This document shows positions 1 through 6,730 of a stretch of DNA of 9,184 nucleotides, piece after piece (position 1 is the first letter of the stretch; the number at the start of each line of letters is the position of its first letter). Source of the stretch: a bacterium (GTDB lineage: Bacteria > Chloroflexota > Dormibacteria > Aeolococcales > Aeolococcaceae); the NCBI GenBank assembly GCA_021850405.1, contig JAJZMA010000167.1, positions 1-9,184 on the forward strand, given 5' to 3'. The translations under genes were made by a program, and so were the position numbers. Under the pieces are notes generated by a model. It was not told where the DNA came from and made no database searches. It saw only the letters and a list, made by a program, of their open reading frames with translations.

Positions 1-199
1 TGCGGCCCTTGATCTGCTTCCCGACTATTGATGGCATGGTTTTAGGTAATACCATATCCTCCCGCGCTGCAGGGAAACTTGTTACAGCAATCCCCTACTG
101 CCGCAACGGATTATCCTCCAACCTCAGCCTCCCCCACAAGCCCCCATTCCCGTTAGCGGGGAAACTCCCGCTAGCAGTTGCAGTGGAAGCCCGCCGGCG

Positions 200-802
200 A
201 TGGACGCTTCTGTGATGTCCCGGGATGCTGTCTCTGGGCAATTGCTATTGTTTAGCAACTCCAACACCACCTGGACTTTGTATCCGGAGTCAACACTTAC
301 TGCCAGTCTGGGTGTGAGTGCTGGCACCCTTGCCTTTGTTTCAACGCCAAGCTTTGCCTTTGGTGGGGTAACCCTGGCCACCACCGACCAGTACACCTAT
401 GGCTCGGAAACCATCGATGTGGGCGATGCCACCGGTTCTGGGAACGGCTGGAATGTACAGCTTCTGGCTACCGCGTTTACCAATACGACAAATAGCGCTG
501 AAACCATCCCCAGCGCCGATATTGCGGTTGGCAACTCTACACTGGCCGCTCCGTACAATGACCCGACAGTGGCCTGTGACAGTGGAGCGCCGACCTGTGC
601 TCTTGCCAGCCCCATAGGGAGCTATTCATCCTTTACGTTCCCCAATGCTGTTGCAGCTGCAACTCCACTTGTTTCTGCTCCGGTCAATACCGGTATGGGG
701 GACCAGACTGTAACTATCCCCTGGACTGCAACCATTGCTCCCAACACCTATGTTGGTACCTATACATCAACATTCACCCTGACCCTGGTGAGCGGCCCTT
801 AG
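200..802 (+). CDS. C-terminal part of a WxL-like secreted surface protein (5' end uncertain)
   Basis: The product is 200 residues from the ATG at 200. It is rich in Thr, Ser, Ala, Gly and Val with almost no charge, typical of an exported beta-sandwich. Residues 70-95 read like a WxL-type surface domain: an aspartate-rich strand, DATGSGNGWNV, then an alternating strand ending AFT. The C-terminus has IPWTATI (173-179) and a TYVGTYTSTFTLTL strand (183-196), the usual finish of such domains. Cys126 and Cys133 could form a disulfide. No signal peptide follows the ATG at 200 and no clear ribosome site precedes it. The same frame is open back to position 50 as a Pro/Ser-rich linker with no start codon. 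The true N-terminus is therefore either lost to a frameshift or decay, or this is a remnant. By analogy the protein would sit at the cell surface. The family call is from pattern only. Confidence 0.5.
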   Translation: MDASVMSRDAVSGQLLLFSNSNTTWTLYPESTLTASLGVSAGTLAFVSTPSFAFGGVTLATTDQYTYGSETIDVGDATGSGNGWNVQLLATAFTNTTNSAETIPSADIAVGNSTLAAPYNDPTVACDSGAPTCALASPIGSYSSFTFPNAVAAATPLVSAPVNTGMGDQTVTIPWTATIAPNTYVGTYTSTFTLTLVSGP

Positions 803-834
803 TCCCCATTGTCTGGACCAGGCATATCTGCGAC

Positions 835-855
835 CCTGCAGCGCCCTCTTGCAGG
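835..855. terminator. Possible terminator hairpin between convergent genes
   Basis: CCTGCA at 835-840 pairs perfectly with TGCAGG at 850-855 across a 9-base loop, 33 bases after the surface-protein stop. Only a weak ATAGTTT follows it, so it is a poor intrinsic terminator. Its position between two convergent genes is the main reason to list it. Confidence 0.25.
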
Positions 856-896
856 ATAGTTTGCGTGCTTGCGTTCCCGGTTTTTGCCATTCCTGG

Positions 897-1592
897 TTAC
901 CCCAGGGATGCTCCATTTTTCTGTGTGGAGCCTTGGTGGAACAGGGTCTGCTGTAGGCTTATCCTGGCGGTTCTCAGTTCTGCCCGCGCCACCGTGGCCA
1001 GTTTCGTATCACCCTGCATGTCGGCCCTGGTGATTGCCGCCTCCAGCCATAGCTGCGCAGTGGCATGGACAGCGGCCGAGTCGTGCCATGCGAAGGCGAA
1101 CACGTCGATAACCCTTCCAGTTCGCAGTGCCAGGGCAGCCTGCTGCCTTACAGGGGTTGCGGCAAAGGCGTCGCTCATGGAGCGGGTTGCCTTGCCGATG
1201 CACTGAGCCAACTGGGTCAGGTTCTCTGCTTCCAGGGCACCTAAAAAATCCTTTTCCCCTGAGGTGCCCTGTACACAGGGCAGGTCGTTGTCCAGGAGGT
1301 TTCCAATCTGAGCTAGCTCGTTCGCATTGAATTTGCCGCCAGCCCTGGTAGGGCTGGATAGCGTAATCCCAGGTAACCGGGGAGGAATCATTGAATGTAC
1401 AGCGGGAGGAGAGTCTGAGGTTTCGATCTGGCTGCTTCCGTAAGTGGTGTGATAAGGATCATCAAGGGGACCTTCATCGATGATGGGAGCATCTGTTGGA
1501 CTGGACCTGGCAACTTCATCATCCCAGACCTGACGTCTTCTGAGCAGCTCAGCATCTGACGGTATTTCCCTGCTTCCTCCCAGCTCACTCAT
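897..1592 (-). CDS. Unrecognised 231-residue protein, disordered N-terminus and helical C-terminus
   Basis: I do not recognise this protein. The start at 1592 is chosen because AGGAGAG (complement of 1598-1604) lies 5 bases upstream; the frame stays open to 1703 but that extension looks non-coding and has no ribosome site. Residues 1-85 are rich in Pro, Ser, Asp and Glu (for example PTDAPIIDEGPLDDPYHTTY at 32-51) and are probably disordered. Residues 88-220 are Ala, Leu and Gln rich with regular hydrophobic spacing and look all-helical, including VIDVFAFAWHDSAAVHATAQ at 161-180 and a final Arg-rich helix. There are two Cys (106, 131). No signal peptide, membrane segment or catalytic motif is visible, so it is likely cytoplasmic. 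It is a lone gene, convergent with the surface-protein gene, and its leader carries a long hairpin that may regulate it. Confidence 0.7.
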   Translation of the reverse strand: MSELGGSREIPSDAELLRRRQVWDDEVARSSPTDAPIIDEGPLDDPYHTTYGSSQIETSDSPPAVHSMIPPRLPGITLSSPTRAGGKFNANELAQIGNLLDNDLPCVQGTSGEKDFLGALEAENLTQLAQCIGKATRSMSDAFAATPVRQQAALALRTGRVIDVFAFAWHDSAAVHATAQLWLEAAITRADMQGDTKLATVARAELRTARISLQQTLFHQGSTQKNGASLG

Positions 1593-1621
1593 GGGGACTC
1601 TCCTGATTCCTGGCAACTGAC

Positions 1622-1684
1622 AGAAGGTATCGCCTGAACCGGAAGATAGCATGTGGAATGGCAATGCGTGGCAAGATACCTTCT
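1622..1684 (-). promoter_or_regulatory. Long stem-loop in the leader of the unknown gene
   Basis: AGAAGGTATC at 1622-1631 is perfectly complementary to GATACCTTCT at 1675-1684. The stem continues with GCC (1632-1634) against GGC (1670-1672) after a two-base AA bulge, giving 13 pairs. An inner GCAT/ATGC can also pair. It ends 29 bases before the ATG at 1592 and 17 bases before its ribosome site, so in the transcript it would be a 5'-leader structure. It could be a cis-regulatory element, an mRNA stabiliser or a small RNA. No known riboswitch motif was recognised. Confidence 0.5.
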
Positions 1685-2311
1685 TGTGACCGGCTTGTTG
1701 CAAGACAATGTGAATTCAGGTCGGGTTGCTGCTATGGATCCATGCCGGCATGGAGGTGAAAGAGAGTACTTTGCTCTACCTACCTTTGCACTGGATGGGT
1801 TCCAGCACTGAATACTCATGGTCAGCAGCCTATCCTCCCATGCCTTGATTCTTCCAGGATGCTCCTGTGAATGTTGAGAGGCGCTGAATCCGGAAGATGC
1901 AAAGAAAAATGAGGTGCCCTTCGTCGGACCTCTGGTTGGGTCAAGTGTTGCCCTGGATTTGGGGGGCCAGCAGGGCATGCCCTCCCACCGGGAAGACATG
2001 AGGCGGGAGGATCTGTTTTCGCAGACCGTCATGGTGCTCGCAGGCAGTCTTGTGTGGTCAAGGAGGCTGTGCGTTGGCTGGTTTCCGTAGTTGCCGATTC
2101 GATAAACCAGTGGCCGACGACACGGCCATCCGCAACCTGGAGTTACCGGATTCTGGACGGTCGGGATTGCAAAGCACCGAAGCAGCGCTGGAGCGTTGCA
2201 GGAGCTGGATGGATTGGGCGATATGGCTGCGCTATGGAGGTCCATAGGCCCAAAGGGGGCCAGGGTTACGCTATTGCCGGTTCTTTACATGTCCCTCCCT
2301 GCAAAACATGG
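1685..2311. other. Long region without a convincing gene
   Basis: Open frames exist here but none has a ribosome site with protein-like composition. The visible structure is limited to two perfect palindromes: CCATGCCGGCATGG at 1740-1753 and AGGGCATGCCCT at 1972-1983. A 25-codon frame opens near the first palindrome but lacks a ribosome site. No signatures of SRP RNA, tmRNA or RNase P RNA were seen. It may be a decayed gene or a regulatory spacer. Confidence 0.5.
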
Positions 2312-2396
2312 CGGAGGGAGAGGGATTCGAACCCCCGGCGGCTTTCACCGCGACGGTTTTCAAGACCGCTCCGTTCGACCGCTCCGGCATCCCTCC
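2312..2396 (-). tRNA. tRNA-Ser (anticodon UGA)
   Basis: This is an 85-base class II tRNA on the minus strand. The acceptor stem GGAGGGA (complement of 2390-2396) pairs with TCCCTCC (2313-2319), with G as discriminator base. The anticodon loop is CTTGAAA with TGA at the complement of 2360-2362. A long variable arm of 16 bases (GCGG and CCGC pairing) marks it as a serine tRNA, and the T-loop is TTCGAAT. It reads UCA codons, and UCG or UCU by wobble. CCA is not encoded and must be added after transcription. Confidence 0.98.
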
Positions 2397-2414
2397 ATGC
2401 GCCAGCATGGCACA

Positions 2415-2440
2415 TCTTAGCGCCTCTTAGCGCCTCTTTA
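2415..2440. repeat. 10-base tandem repeat upstream of tRNA-Ser
   Basis: TCTTAGCGCC occurs twice in tandem (2415-2424, 2425-2434), followed by a partial third copy, TCTTTA. It lies 18-44 bases upstream of the tRNA-Ser 5' end, within its promoter region. On the minus strand it gives a weak -10-like TAAGAT. It may be a simple slippage duplication. Confidence 0.6.
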
Positions 2441-2745
2441 TGTGGTTGGGCAGGTTAGGAACCTGGGTGGCCCGCGAAAACCAAGACAGATTCCAGGCGT
2501 GGGTTAAATGTGACGGCTCCCCGTGCCAGCACCCAGGCGGGATAGGCAGCCAGATCACATGGCTACCGATTCTTCTGGTTGCATAGAATCTGGCAGGTGA
2601 CCATGGGTCACTGGACGAGCGGTTTCGGTGTGACACCACGCCTGCGATCTCCAACTTCCTTCCTGGGGTTGTCCAGGATCAGCGTCGGGACCTACGGGGC
2701 ACAACTTACCGGCACTGAGCGGATTTACGGGGTACACGCGGTCCC
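2441..2745. other. Structured spacer between pruA and tRNA-Ser
   Basis: No gene is supported here, but inverted repeats follow one another closely. CCTGGGTG (2462-2469) pairs with CACCCAGG (2530-2537). AGCCA pairs with TGGCT (2548-2552, 2560-2564). CC plus GATTCT (2566-2573) pairs with AGAATC, a bulged T, and GG (2585-2593). GTGACC pairs with GGTCAC around a 3-base loop (2597-2611). CCTGG pairs with CCAGG (2664-2679). The set could be the 3' untranslated region and terminator area of pruA, or a small RNA on either strand. It matches no RNA family I recognise; a CTTCC-rich patch near 2656 resembles the SRP loop only superficially. Confidence 0.4.
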
Positions 2746-4386
2746 CTACTCGGGCAGCAGGTGCACATACTCCCATCGTGTTGGAGGTACAAACGTTTCC
2801 TTGATCGCGCGCGGTGAGATCCATCTTTCCAGATTCAGGGGAGAGCCAGCCTTGTCGTTGGTTCCGCTGCCCCTTGCGCCCCCGAATGGCTGTTGGCCAA
2901 CCACAGCACCCGTAGGTTTGTCGTTGATGTAGAAGTTGCCTGCGGCATGGCGCAGATGGCTCTCGGCCTGGTCGATTGCTGCCCGGTCAGTTGCAAAAAC
3001 ACTCCCGGTCAGGCCATAGCTGCTCGTACGGTCTACCATGCGCAGCACTTCTCCAAAGGAAAGATCCTCGCTGTAGGGGAAGACGGTAAGAACGGGGCCA
3101 AACAGTTCCTTTTGCATCAGCTCATGGTGGGGGTCGCTGGTCTCAAGGATTGTTGGAGCGATAAACCAGCCCTCCCTGCTGTCATACCCACCTCCAGTGA
3201 CTACCTTGAGCGCAGGATCCTTCTGTGCTGCAGCAAGAGCTCCGCTGATTCGCTGGAATGCCCTCTCATCAATCACAGCCCCGAGGAAGGTTCCAAATTC
3301 TGCTGGATCGCCCATGGGGATAGACTCGGCCTCGTCAGCCAGCTGGTGTTTCAGTTTCTCCCACATCCCGCTGGGAATATATGCACGGGATGCTGCAGAG
3401 CACTTTTGGCCCTGGTATTCGAAGGCTCCACGAAGGAGTGCTGTTGCCAGTGCGGCCGGGTCGGCAGATGGGTGGGCAACTATGAAGTTCTTGCCGCCAG
3501 TCTCTCCGACGATCCGGGGATAGGTGTGGTAATTCCCAAGGTTGGTTGCAATCTGTTGCCAGAGTCGCTGGAATGTTGCAGTGGAGCCAGTAAAGTGGAG
3601 TCCAGCAAATTCTGGATTGGGGAGTGCGATCCTGGAGACCGCGGGGCCATCGCCAGTCACCATGTTGATGACTCCCGGTGGAAGCCCAGCTTCTCCAAGT
3701 AGCTCCATGATCAGGCTCGCCGCCAGCTGCTGGGTCAGGCTGGGTTTCCAGACCACTGTGTTACCCATGAGGGCAGGAGCAGTCGGCAGGTTGCCGGCAA
3801 TTGAGGTGAAGTTGAAGGGCGAGATCGCCAGTACAAACCCCTCCAGGGGCCGGTAATCCAGACGGTTCCAGTTCCCGGACGGGGAAATGGGCTGGGTGTT
3901 CATGATCTGGCGGGCGTAATGCACATTGAAGCGCCAGAAATCGCAAAGCTCTGCGGCTGCGTCGATCTCGGCCTGAAAGACGCTTTTGCTCTGTCCAAGT
4001 ATGGTGGCAGCATTAAGGCTTGCTCGCCAGGGACCCGACAGCAGGTCGGCTGCCTTCAGAAAGATTGAAGCTCTTGATTCAAACGGGAGCGACGCCCAGT
4101 CGGCGGCCGCCATGCAGGCAGTGTCAACTGCAAGCTGGACATCCTCTTCTGAAGCCTGGTGACCAGAGCCCAGCGTCAGGGAGTGGCGGTGTGGTGCCCT
4201 GGTGACAAAACTGGCACCATGTCCCGGGATGGTCTGCCCTCCAATGACGAGCTCCAGGGCGCGTGCTGAGTCGGCAAGCTCCACCAGTGAGCCGGCAAGC
4301 TCTTTTCGCTCTTTCGAGCCAGGCGCATAGTTCAGGATCTTTTCATTGGTTGGCGAGGGGGGGAGAGCTCCGGGGGAGGTTGTCAT
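2746..4386 (-). CDS. pruA: L-glutamate gamma-semialdehyde (1-pyrroline-5-carboxylate) dehydrogenase
   Basis: This NAD-dependent aldehyde dehydrogenase oxidises glutamate gamma-semialdehyde to glutamate, the second step of proline breakdown, in the cytoplasm. From the ATG at 4386 it has 546 residues, the length of the stand-alone ALDH4A1-like family. The start is chosen because homologous sequence begins soon after; the frame continues to 4470 with a low-complexity stretch. Visible family residues are Asn192 in SPFNFT, the NAD-binding GSTATF at 267-272, the general base Glu295 in GETGGK, the nucleophile Cys329 in GQKCSAASR, KELFGPV at 426-432, and the C-terminal FGGARGSGT (501-509). It is divergent from lipA across a 234-base spacer. 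A purine-rich AGAGGA lies about 12 bases before the ATG, a long spacing. No proline dehydrogenase (putA or prodh) gene is in the window, so its partner must lie elsewhere. Confidence 0.96.
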   Translation of the reverse strand: MTTSPGALPPSPTNEKILNYAPGSKERKELAGSLVELADSARALELVIGGQTIPGHGASFVTRAPHRHSLTLGSGHQASEEDVQLAVDTACMAAADWASLPFESRASIFLKAADLLSGPWRASLNAATILGQSKSVFQAEIDAAAELCDFWRFNVHYARQIMNTQPISPSGNWNRLDYRPLEGFVLAISPFNFTSIAGNLPTAPALMGNTVVWKPSLTQQLAASLIMELLGEAGLPPGVINMVTGDGPAVSRIALPNPEFAGLHFTGSTATFQRLWQQIATNLGNYHTYPRIVGETGGKNFIVAHPSADPAALATALLRGAFEYQGQKCSAASRAYIPSGMWEKLKHQLADEAESIPMGDPAEFGTFLGAVIDERAFQRISGALAAAQKDPALKVVTGGGYDSREGWFIAPTILETSDPHHELMQKELFGPVLTVFPYSEDLSFGEVLRMVDRTSSYGLTGSVFATDRAAIDQAESHLRHAAGNFYINDKPTGAVVGQQPFGGARGSGTNDKAGSPLNLERWISPRAIKETFVPPTRWEYVHLLPE

Positions 4387-4620
4387 CTTGGTTTTGGTTC
4401 CTCTGGGGCGGGTAGATTGCTGGACGGTAGTCCTGGATTCCAGGTCGTTGCTGCTCCAATTGTGCCGCAAACTGGTATATCCACGGAAACTGTGCTGGAT
4501 GGAGACAGGCTCTGCCCGGGTGGCTCTGTGGGTCCCTGGTCAGATGTATTCCATGGGCAGACAACCGTCTCTGGAGGGTGGCGTTTCTGCTGCTTTGCGG
4601 CTAGGTGTAAAGTTATCGAC
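4387..4620. promoter_or_regulatory. Divergent pruA-lipA promoter region
   Basis: This spacer must hold the promoters of both pruA (leftward) and lipA (rightward). On the plus strand, TG at 4473-4474, one base, then TATATC (4476-4481) resembles an extended -10 box about 140 bases before lipA. A short perfect hairpin, CCTGG-ATT-CCAGG, lies at 4432-4444, inside the pruA leader. No clear -35 box was found on either strand, so promoter positions are tentative. Confidence 0.35.
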
Positions 4621-5586
4621 ATGAAAGAGCTTCCAGTCCTGAGCGCGCGAGGGGGAGCTTCCCTGGCCAGTTCGCGCGGCAAGTCAGGACCAGAAACTGG
4701 CGGTCAGTGGTTTCTGCCGCCTGGGGTAGATCGCCGACCCCCATGGCTTACGGTCCGAGCGCCAGCGGGACCGGATTTCGAGGCCACCCGGAAACTGGTT
4801 CGTAGCCTGAAGCTGAACACTGTCTGCGAGGAGGCTCGTTGTCCAAACCTGGCTGAGTGCTGGGGAAGGGGGACAGCCACTTTCATGATCCTTGGCGATG
4901 TCTGTACGCGTGCATGTGCCTTTTGTGCAGTGACAAGTGGCAAGCGTGGAGGAGATGTTGACCTTGACGAACCGGCACGGGTTGCCCGCGCGGTACAGGA
5001 CATGGGGGTTGCCCATGCTGTTGTCACCTCGGTGGATCGCGATGACCTTCCCGACTTTGGCGCTTCCATTTTCGCACTGACAATTGAGGCAATTCATGAG
5101 CTTTGTCCAGGAACCACAATAGAAGTGCTCACTCCTGACTTCAATGGTCGACGGGAGTCAGTACAGGCTGTAATGGAAGCCAGACCCGATATTTTCAACC
5201 ATAATGTGGAGACTGTGCCGCGCCTATACCGCCGTGTCCGGCCGAAGGCTGGGTATCAGCAGAGTCTGGATGTGCTTGCAATGGCAAGGGAGATCGACCC
5301 ATCCGTAGCTACCAAGTCTGGTCTCATGCTTGGGCTGGGTGAAGAGCTTTCCGAGGTGGTTGGCGTTCTCGCGGATCTTCGCGCACACGGCGTCTCCATT
5401 GTGACTCTGGGGCAATATCTGCGCCCGTCCCCCAAACATCATCCCATCGTGAGGTTCGCAACCCCGGAAGAGTTTGTCTCGCTGAAGGAGCAGGCGCTGG
5501 AGATGGGCTTTTCCCATGTGGAGTCTGGTCCTCTGGTGCGTAGCAGCTACCACGCTGACGAGCAGATCCCTGCGATCGCTCCCTGA
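4621..5586 (+). CDS. lipA: Lipoyl synthase
   Basis: This radical-SAM enzyme inserts two sulfur atoms at C6 and C8 of protein-bound octanoyl groups to make lipoyl cofactors on the E2 subunits of 2-oxoacid dehydrogenases and on GcvH. From the ATG at 4621 it is 321 residues. The auxiliary, sacrificial 4Fe-4S cluster motif is Cys69-x4-Cys74-x5-Cys80 (CEEARCPNLAEC). The radical-SAM cluster motif is Cys95-x3-Cys99-x2-Cys102 (CTRACAFC). The C-terminal RSSYHA (307-312) supplies the serine that ligates the auxiliary cluster. Residues 1-38 are a variable, probably disordered leader before the family's PPWLTV start. The frame is open upstream to 4417, but that part is low-complexity and overlaps the pruA leader. 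A weak AGGTG lies about 12 bases before the ATG. lipB follows 11 bases later, so they are probably one operon. Confidence 0.97.
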   Translation: MKELPVLSARGGASLASSRGKSGPETGGQWFLPPGVDRRPPWLTVRAPAGPDFEATRKLVRSLKLNTVCEEARCPNLAECWGRGTATFMILGDVCTRACAFCAVTSGKRGGDVDLDEPARVARAVQDMGVAHAVVTSVDRDDLPDFGASIFALTIEAIHELCPGTTIEVLTPDFNGRRESVQAVMEARPDIFNHNVETVPRLYRRVRPKAGYQQSLDVLAMAREIDPSVATKSGLMLGLGEELSEVVGVLADLRAHGVSIVTLGQYLRPSPKHHPIVRFATPEEFVSLKEQALEMGFSHVESGPLVRSSYHADEQIPAIAP

Positions 5587-5597
5587 CGAGCCACCAG

Positions 5598-6257
5598 ATG
5601 CAGGTTTCGTGGCTGGGACTACAGCCATATGAGGCAGTGTGGGAAGTGCAGCTCACAGCTGCTTCCGAGGTCGCAAATGGCGGGGAGGAGACGCTTCTTG
5701 CTGTAGAACACTACCCGGTCTTTACATTGGGCAGAGGAACCCAGCCGGAACATCTTGGGCAGGGGAGGGAGCAACTGCTGGCAGCTGGAGCCAGTGTCTT
5801 TGATGTGGATCGCGGGGGGTCTGTCACGTTCCATGGTCCTGGTCAACTGGTGGTGTATCCCATCGTTCGCCTGGCGCAGCACTTTCCTGTCCCGGGGCAT
5901 CCCTCCCATGGCGATGTTGTTGCCTATGTTCGCGCTCTTGAGGGTGCCATTATTGATTACGTCGCAACGCTGGGAGTCTCTGCAGGGCGCAGGGCGGGCT
6001 ACACCGGAGTCTGGGTGGGCACCAGCAAGCTCGCTGCGATAGGGGTAAAGCTTTCCTCTGGTGTGACCATGCATGGGCTTGCGCTCAATGTGCACACTGA
6101 TCTTTCCTGGTTCTCAAGGGTGGTACCGTGCGGTATCCCCGATGCAGGAGTCGTCTCTTTGGAAGACATGGGCCTAACGCTGACTCCGCGTGCATGCTAC
6201 GCGGCACTGTGTGAGTCGATTGATGCGTCGATAAGCAGGAAAATCGCGGTTAAGTAA
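5598..6257 (+). CDS. lipB: Lipoyl(octanoyl) transferase
   Basis: LipB transfers octanoate from acyl carrier protein to the target lysine of lipoyl domains through a thioester on its own cysteine, making the substrate for LipA. It is 219 residues, normal for the family. The signature is seen in order: RGTQPEHL near 46-53, the glycine-rich DRGGSVTFHGPGQLVVYPI (71-89), the catalytic Lys144 in TSKLAAIGVK, HGLALNV (159-165), and the catalytic Cys178 in VVPCGI followed by GVVSLED. The Lys-Cys spacing of 34 equals that of E. coli LipB (Lys135, Cys169). It starts 11 bases after the lipA stop with no good ribosome site of its own, which suggests translational coupling. The two genes complete the de novo lipoylation route, so the cell need not scavenge lipoate. 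Confidence 0.96.
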   Translation: MQVSWLGLQPYEAVWEVQLTAASEVANGGEETLLAVEHYPVFTLGRGTQPEHLGQGREQLLAAGASVFDVDRGGSVTFHGPGQLVVYPIVRLAQHFPVPGHPSHGDVVAYVRALEGAIIDYVATLGVSAGRRAGYTGVWVGTSKLAAIGVKLSSGVTMHGLALNVHTDLSWFSRVVPCGIPDAGVVSLEDMGLTLTPRACYAALCESIDASISRKIAVK

Positions 6258-6383
6258 CAGAATCTTTTCCTCTTGTTACAGGCTTGTTGCATGTTGACTC
6301 CCGACCGTGTAACATGGCGAACGGACTTTGGGAGTCCGTCGTCAACGTCTTTTCTACGTCAAACAAGGAACGGTCGGAACCGT
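6254..6383 (+). promoter_or_regulatory. Hairpin-rich spacer and leader between lipB and the small gene
   Basis: Three inverted repeats are visible. GTAACA (6254-6259, overlapping the lipB stop) pairs with TGTTAC (6274-6279). ACGGACT (6321-6327) pairs perfectly with AGTCCGT (6333-6339) around TTGGG, with TTTT about a dozen bases later. ACGGT (6370-6374) pairs with ACCGT (6379-6383). Part may terminate lipAB transcription weakly and part would form the leader of the next gene. A possible promoter is TTGCAT, 17 bases, TAACAT ending near 6315; the -35 match is poor. Confidence 0.35.
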
Positions 6384-6405
6384 CCCGCCAGGGAGATTAG
6401 TCCAT

Positions 6406-6720
6406 ATGGCTCTACGCACACGCATGGTCAAGCAGGTTACATGGGTTGCCGAGGATGAGGAAACCAGGGCCTCGCGACGCGAGGAACTCTGTGAACTGGA
6501 CGGGCTGCTGATGCAGCTTGAGGAAGTTAATGTCAGGGGGAGCGTGGTTCCGGTACGTCTGCTTCTTGCCCTGCGTCGGCATGGGATTGCCATCAACCGG
6601 CAGGCTTCTGTCCCGGACCTGATTGAAGCAGTCTTTACCGCCCAGGAGCGGTATATGCGGCGCCCTGAAGGGGATATTCCAGCTTTCTCCAGTGCTGCAC
6701 GCTTTCGCCGGATAGCGTAG
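6406..6720 (+). CDS. Small unrecognised protein, 104 residues
   Basis: I do not recognise this product. The ATG at 6406 is preceded by AGGGAG (6390-6395), 10 bases away, which favours it over the longer frame from 6328 and over the internal ATG at 6424. The protein is highly charged. Residues 14-40 (WVAEDEETRASRREELCELD and the following LLMQLEEV) are acidic and helix-forming, possibly coiled-coil. A second part, residues 45-82, has an RGSVVPVRLLLALRRHGI segment and then SVPDLIEAVFTAQERYMRR. The C-terminus is basic. There is no signal peptide or membrane segment. The layout of two helical modules around a short link could suit a small regulatory or adaptor protein, but that is only inference. 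rpiA starts 10 bases after its stop, so the two are likely co-transcribed. Confidence 0.75.
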   Translation: MALRTRMVKQVTWVAEDEETRASRREELCELDGLLMQLEEVNVRGSVVPVRLLLALRRHGIAINRQASVPDLIEAVFTAQERYMRRPEGDIPAFSSAARFRRIA

Positions 6721-6730
6721 TGTCTGCTGT

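Noticed and set aside
1685..1702. Shared GGCTTGTTGCA with 6281-6291
   Set aside because: Several 11-base repeats are expected by chance in a window of this size.
1589..2245. A 218-codon minus-strand open frame overlapping the leader of the unknown gene
   Set aside because: It is rich in Cys, His, Ser and Pro without domain-like pattern, has no ribosome site, and overlaps the better-supported gene start and the leader hairpin.
2054..2458. Plus-strand open frame of 134 codons running through the tRNA-Ser gene
   Set aside because: Its middle is the antisense translation of the tRNA (the familiar RERDSNPRR-type artefact), and the part before it has no ribosome site.
2640..2690. Possible SRP RNA core (GGAAGGAAG on the minus strand)
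   Set aside because: The closing pairs of the GGAA tetraloop and the AGCAG asymmetric-loop sequence are absent.
4387..4470. 28-codon N-terminal extension of pruA
   Set aside because: It is a basic, low-complexity stretch outside the family; the ATG at 4386 gives a normal 546-residue protein.
4417..4620. 68-codon N-terminal extension of lipA
   Set aside because: The extension is unlike lipoyl synthase, overlaps the divergent pruA leader, and the ATG at 4621 already gives a full-length enzyme.
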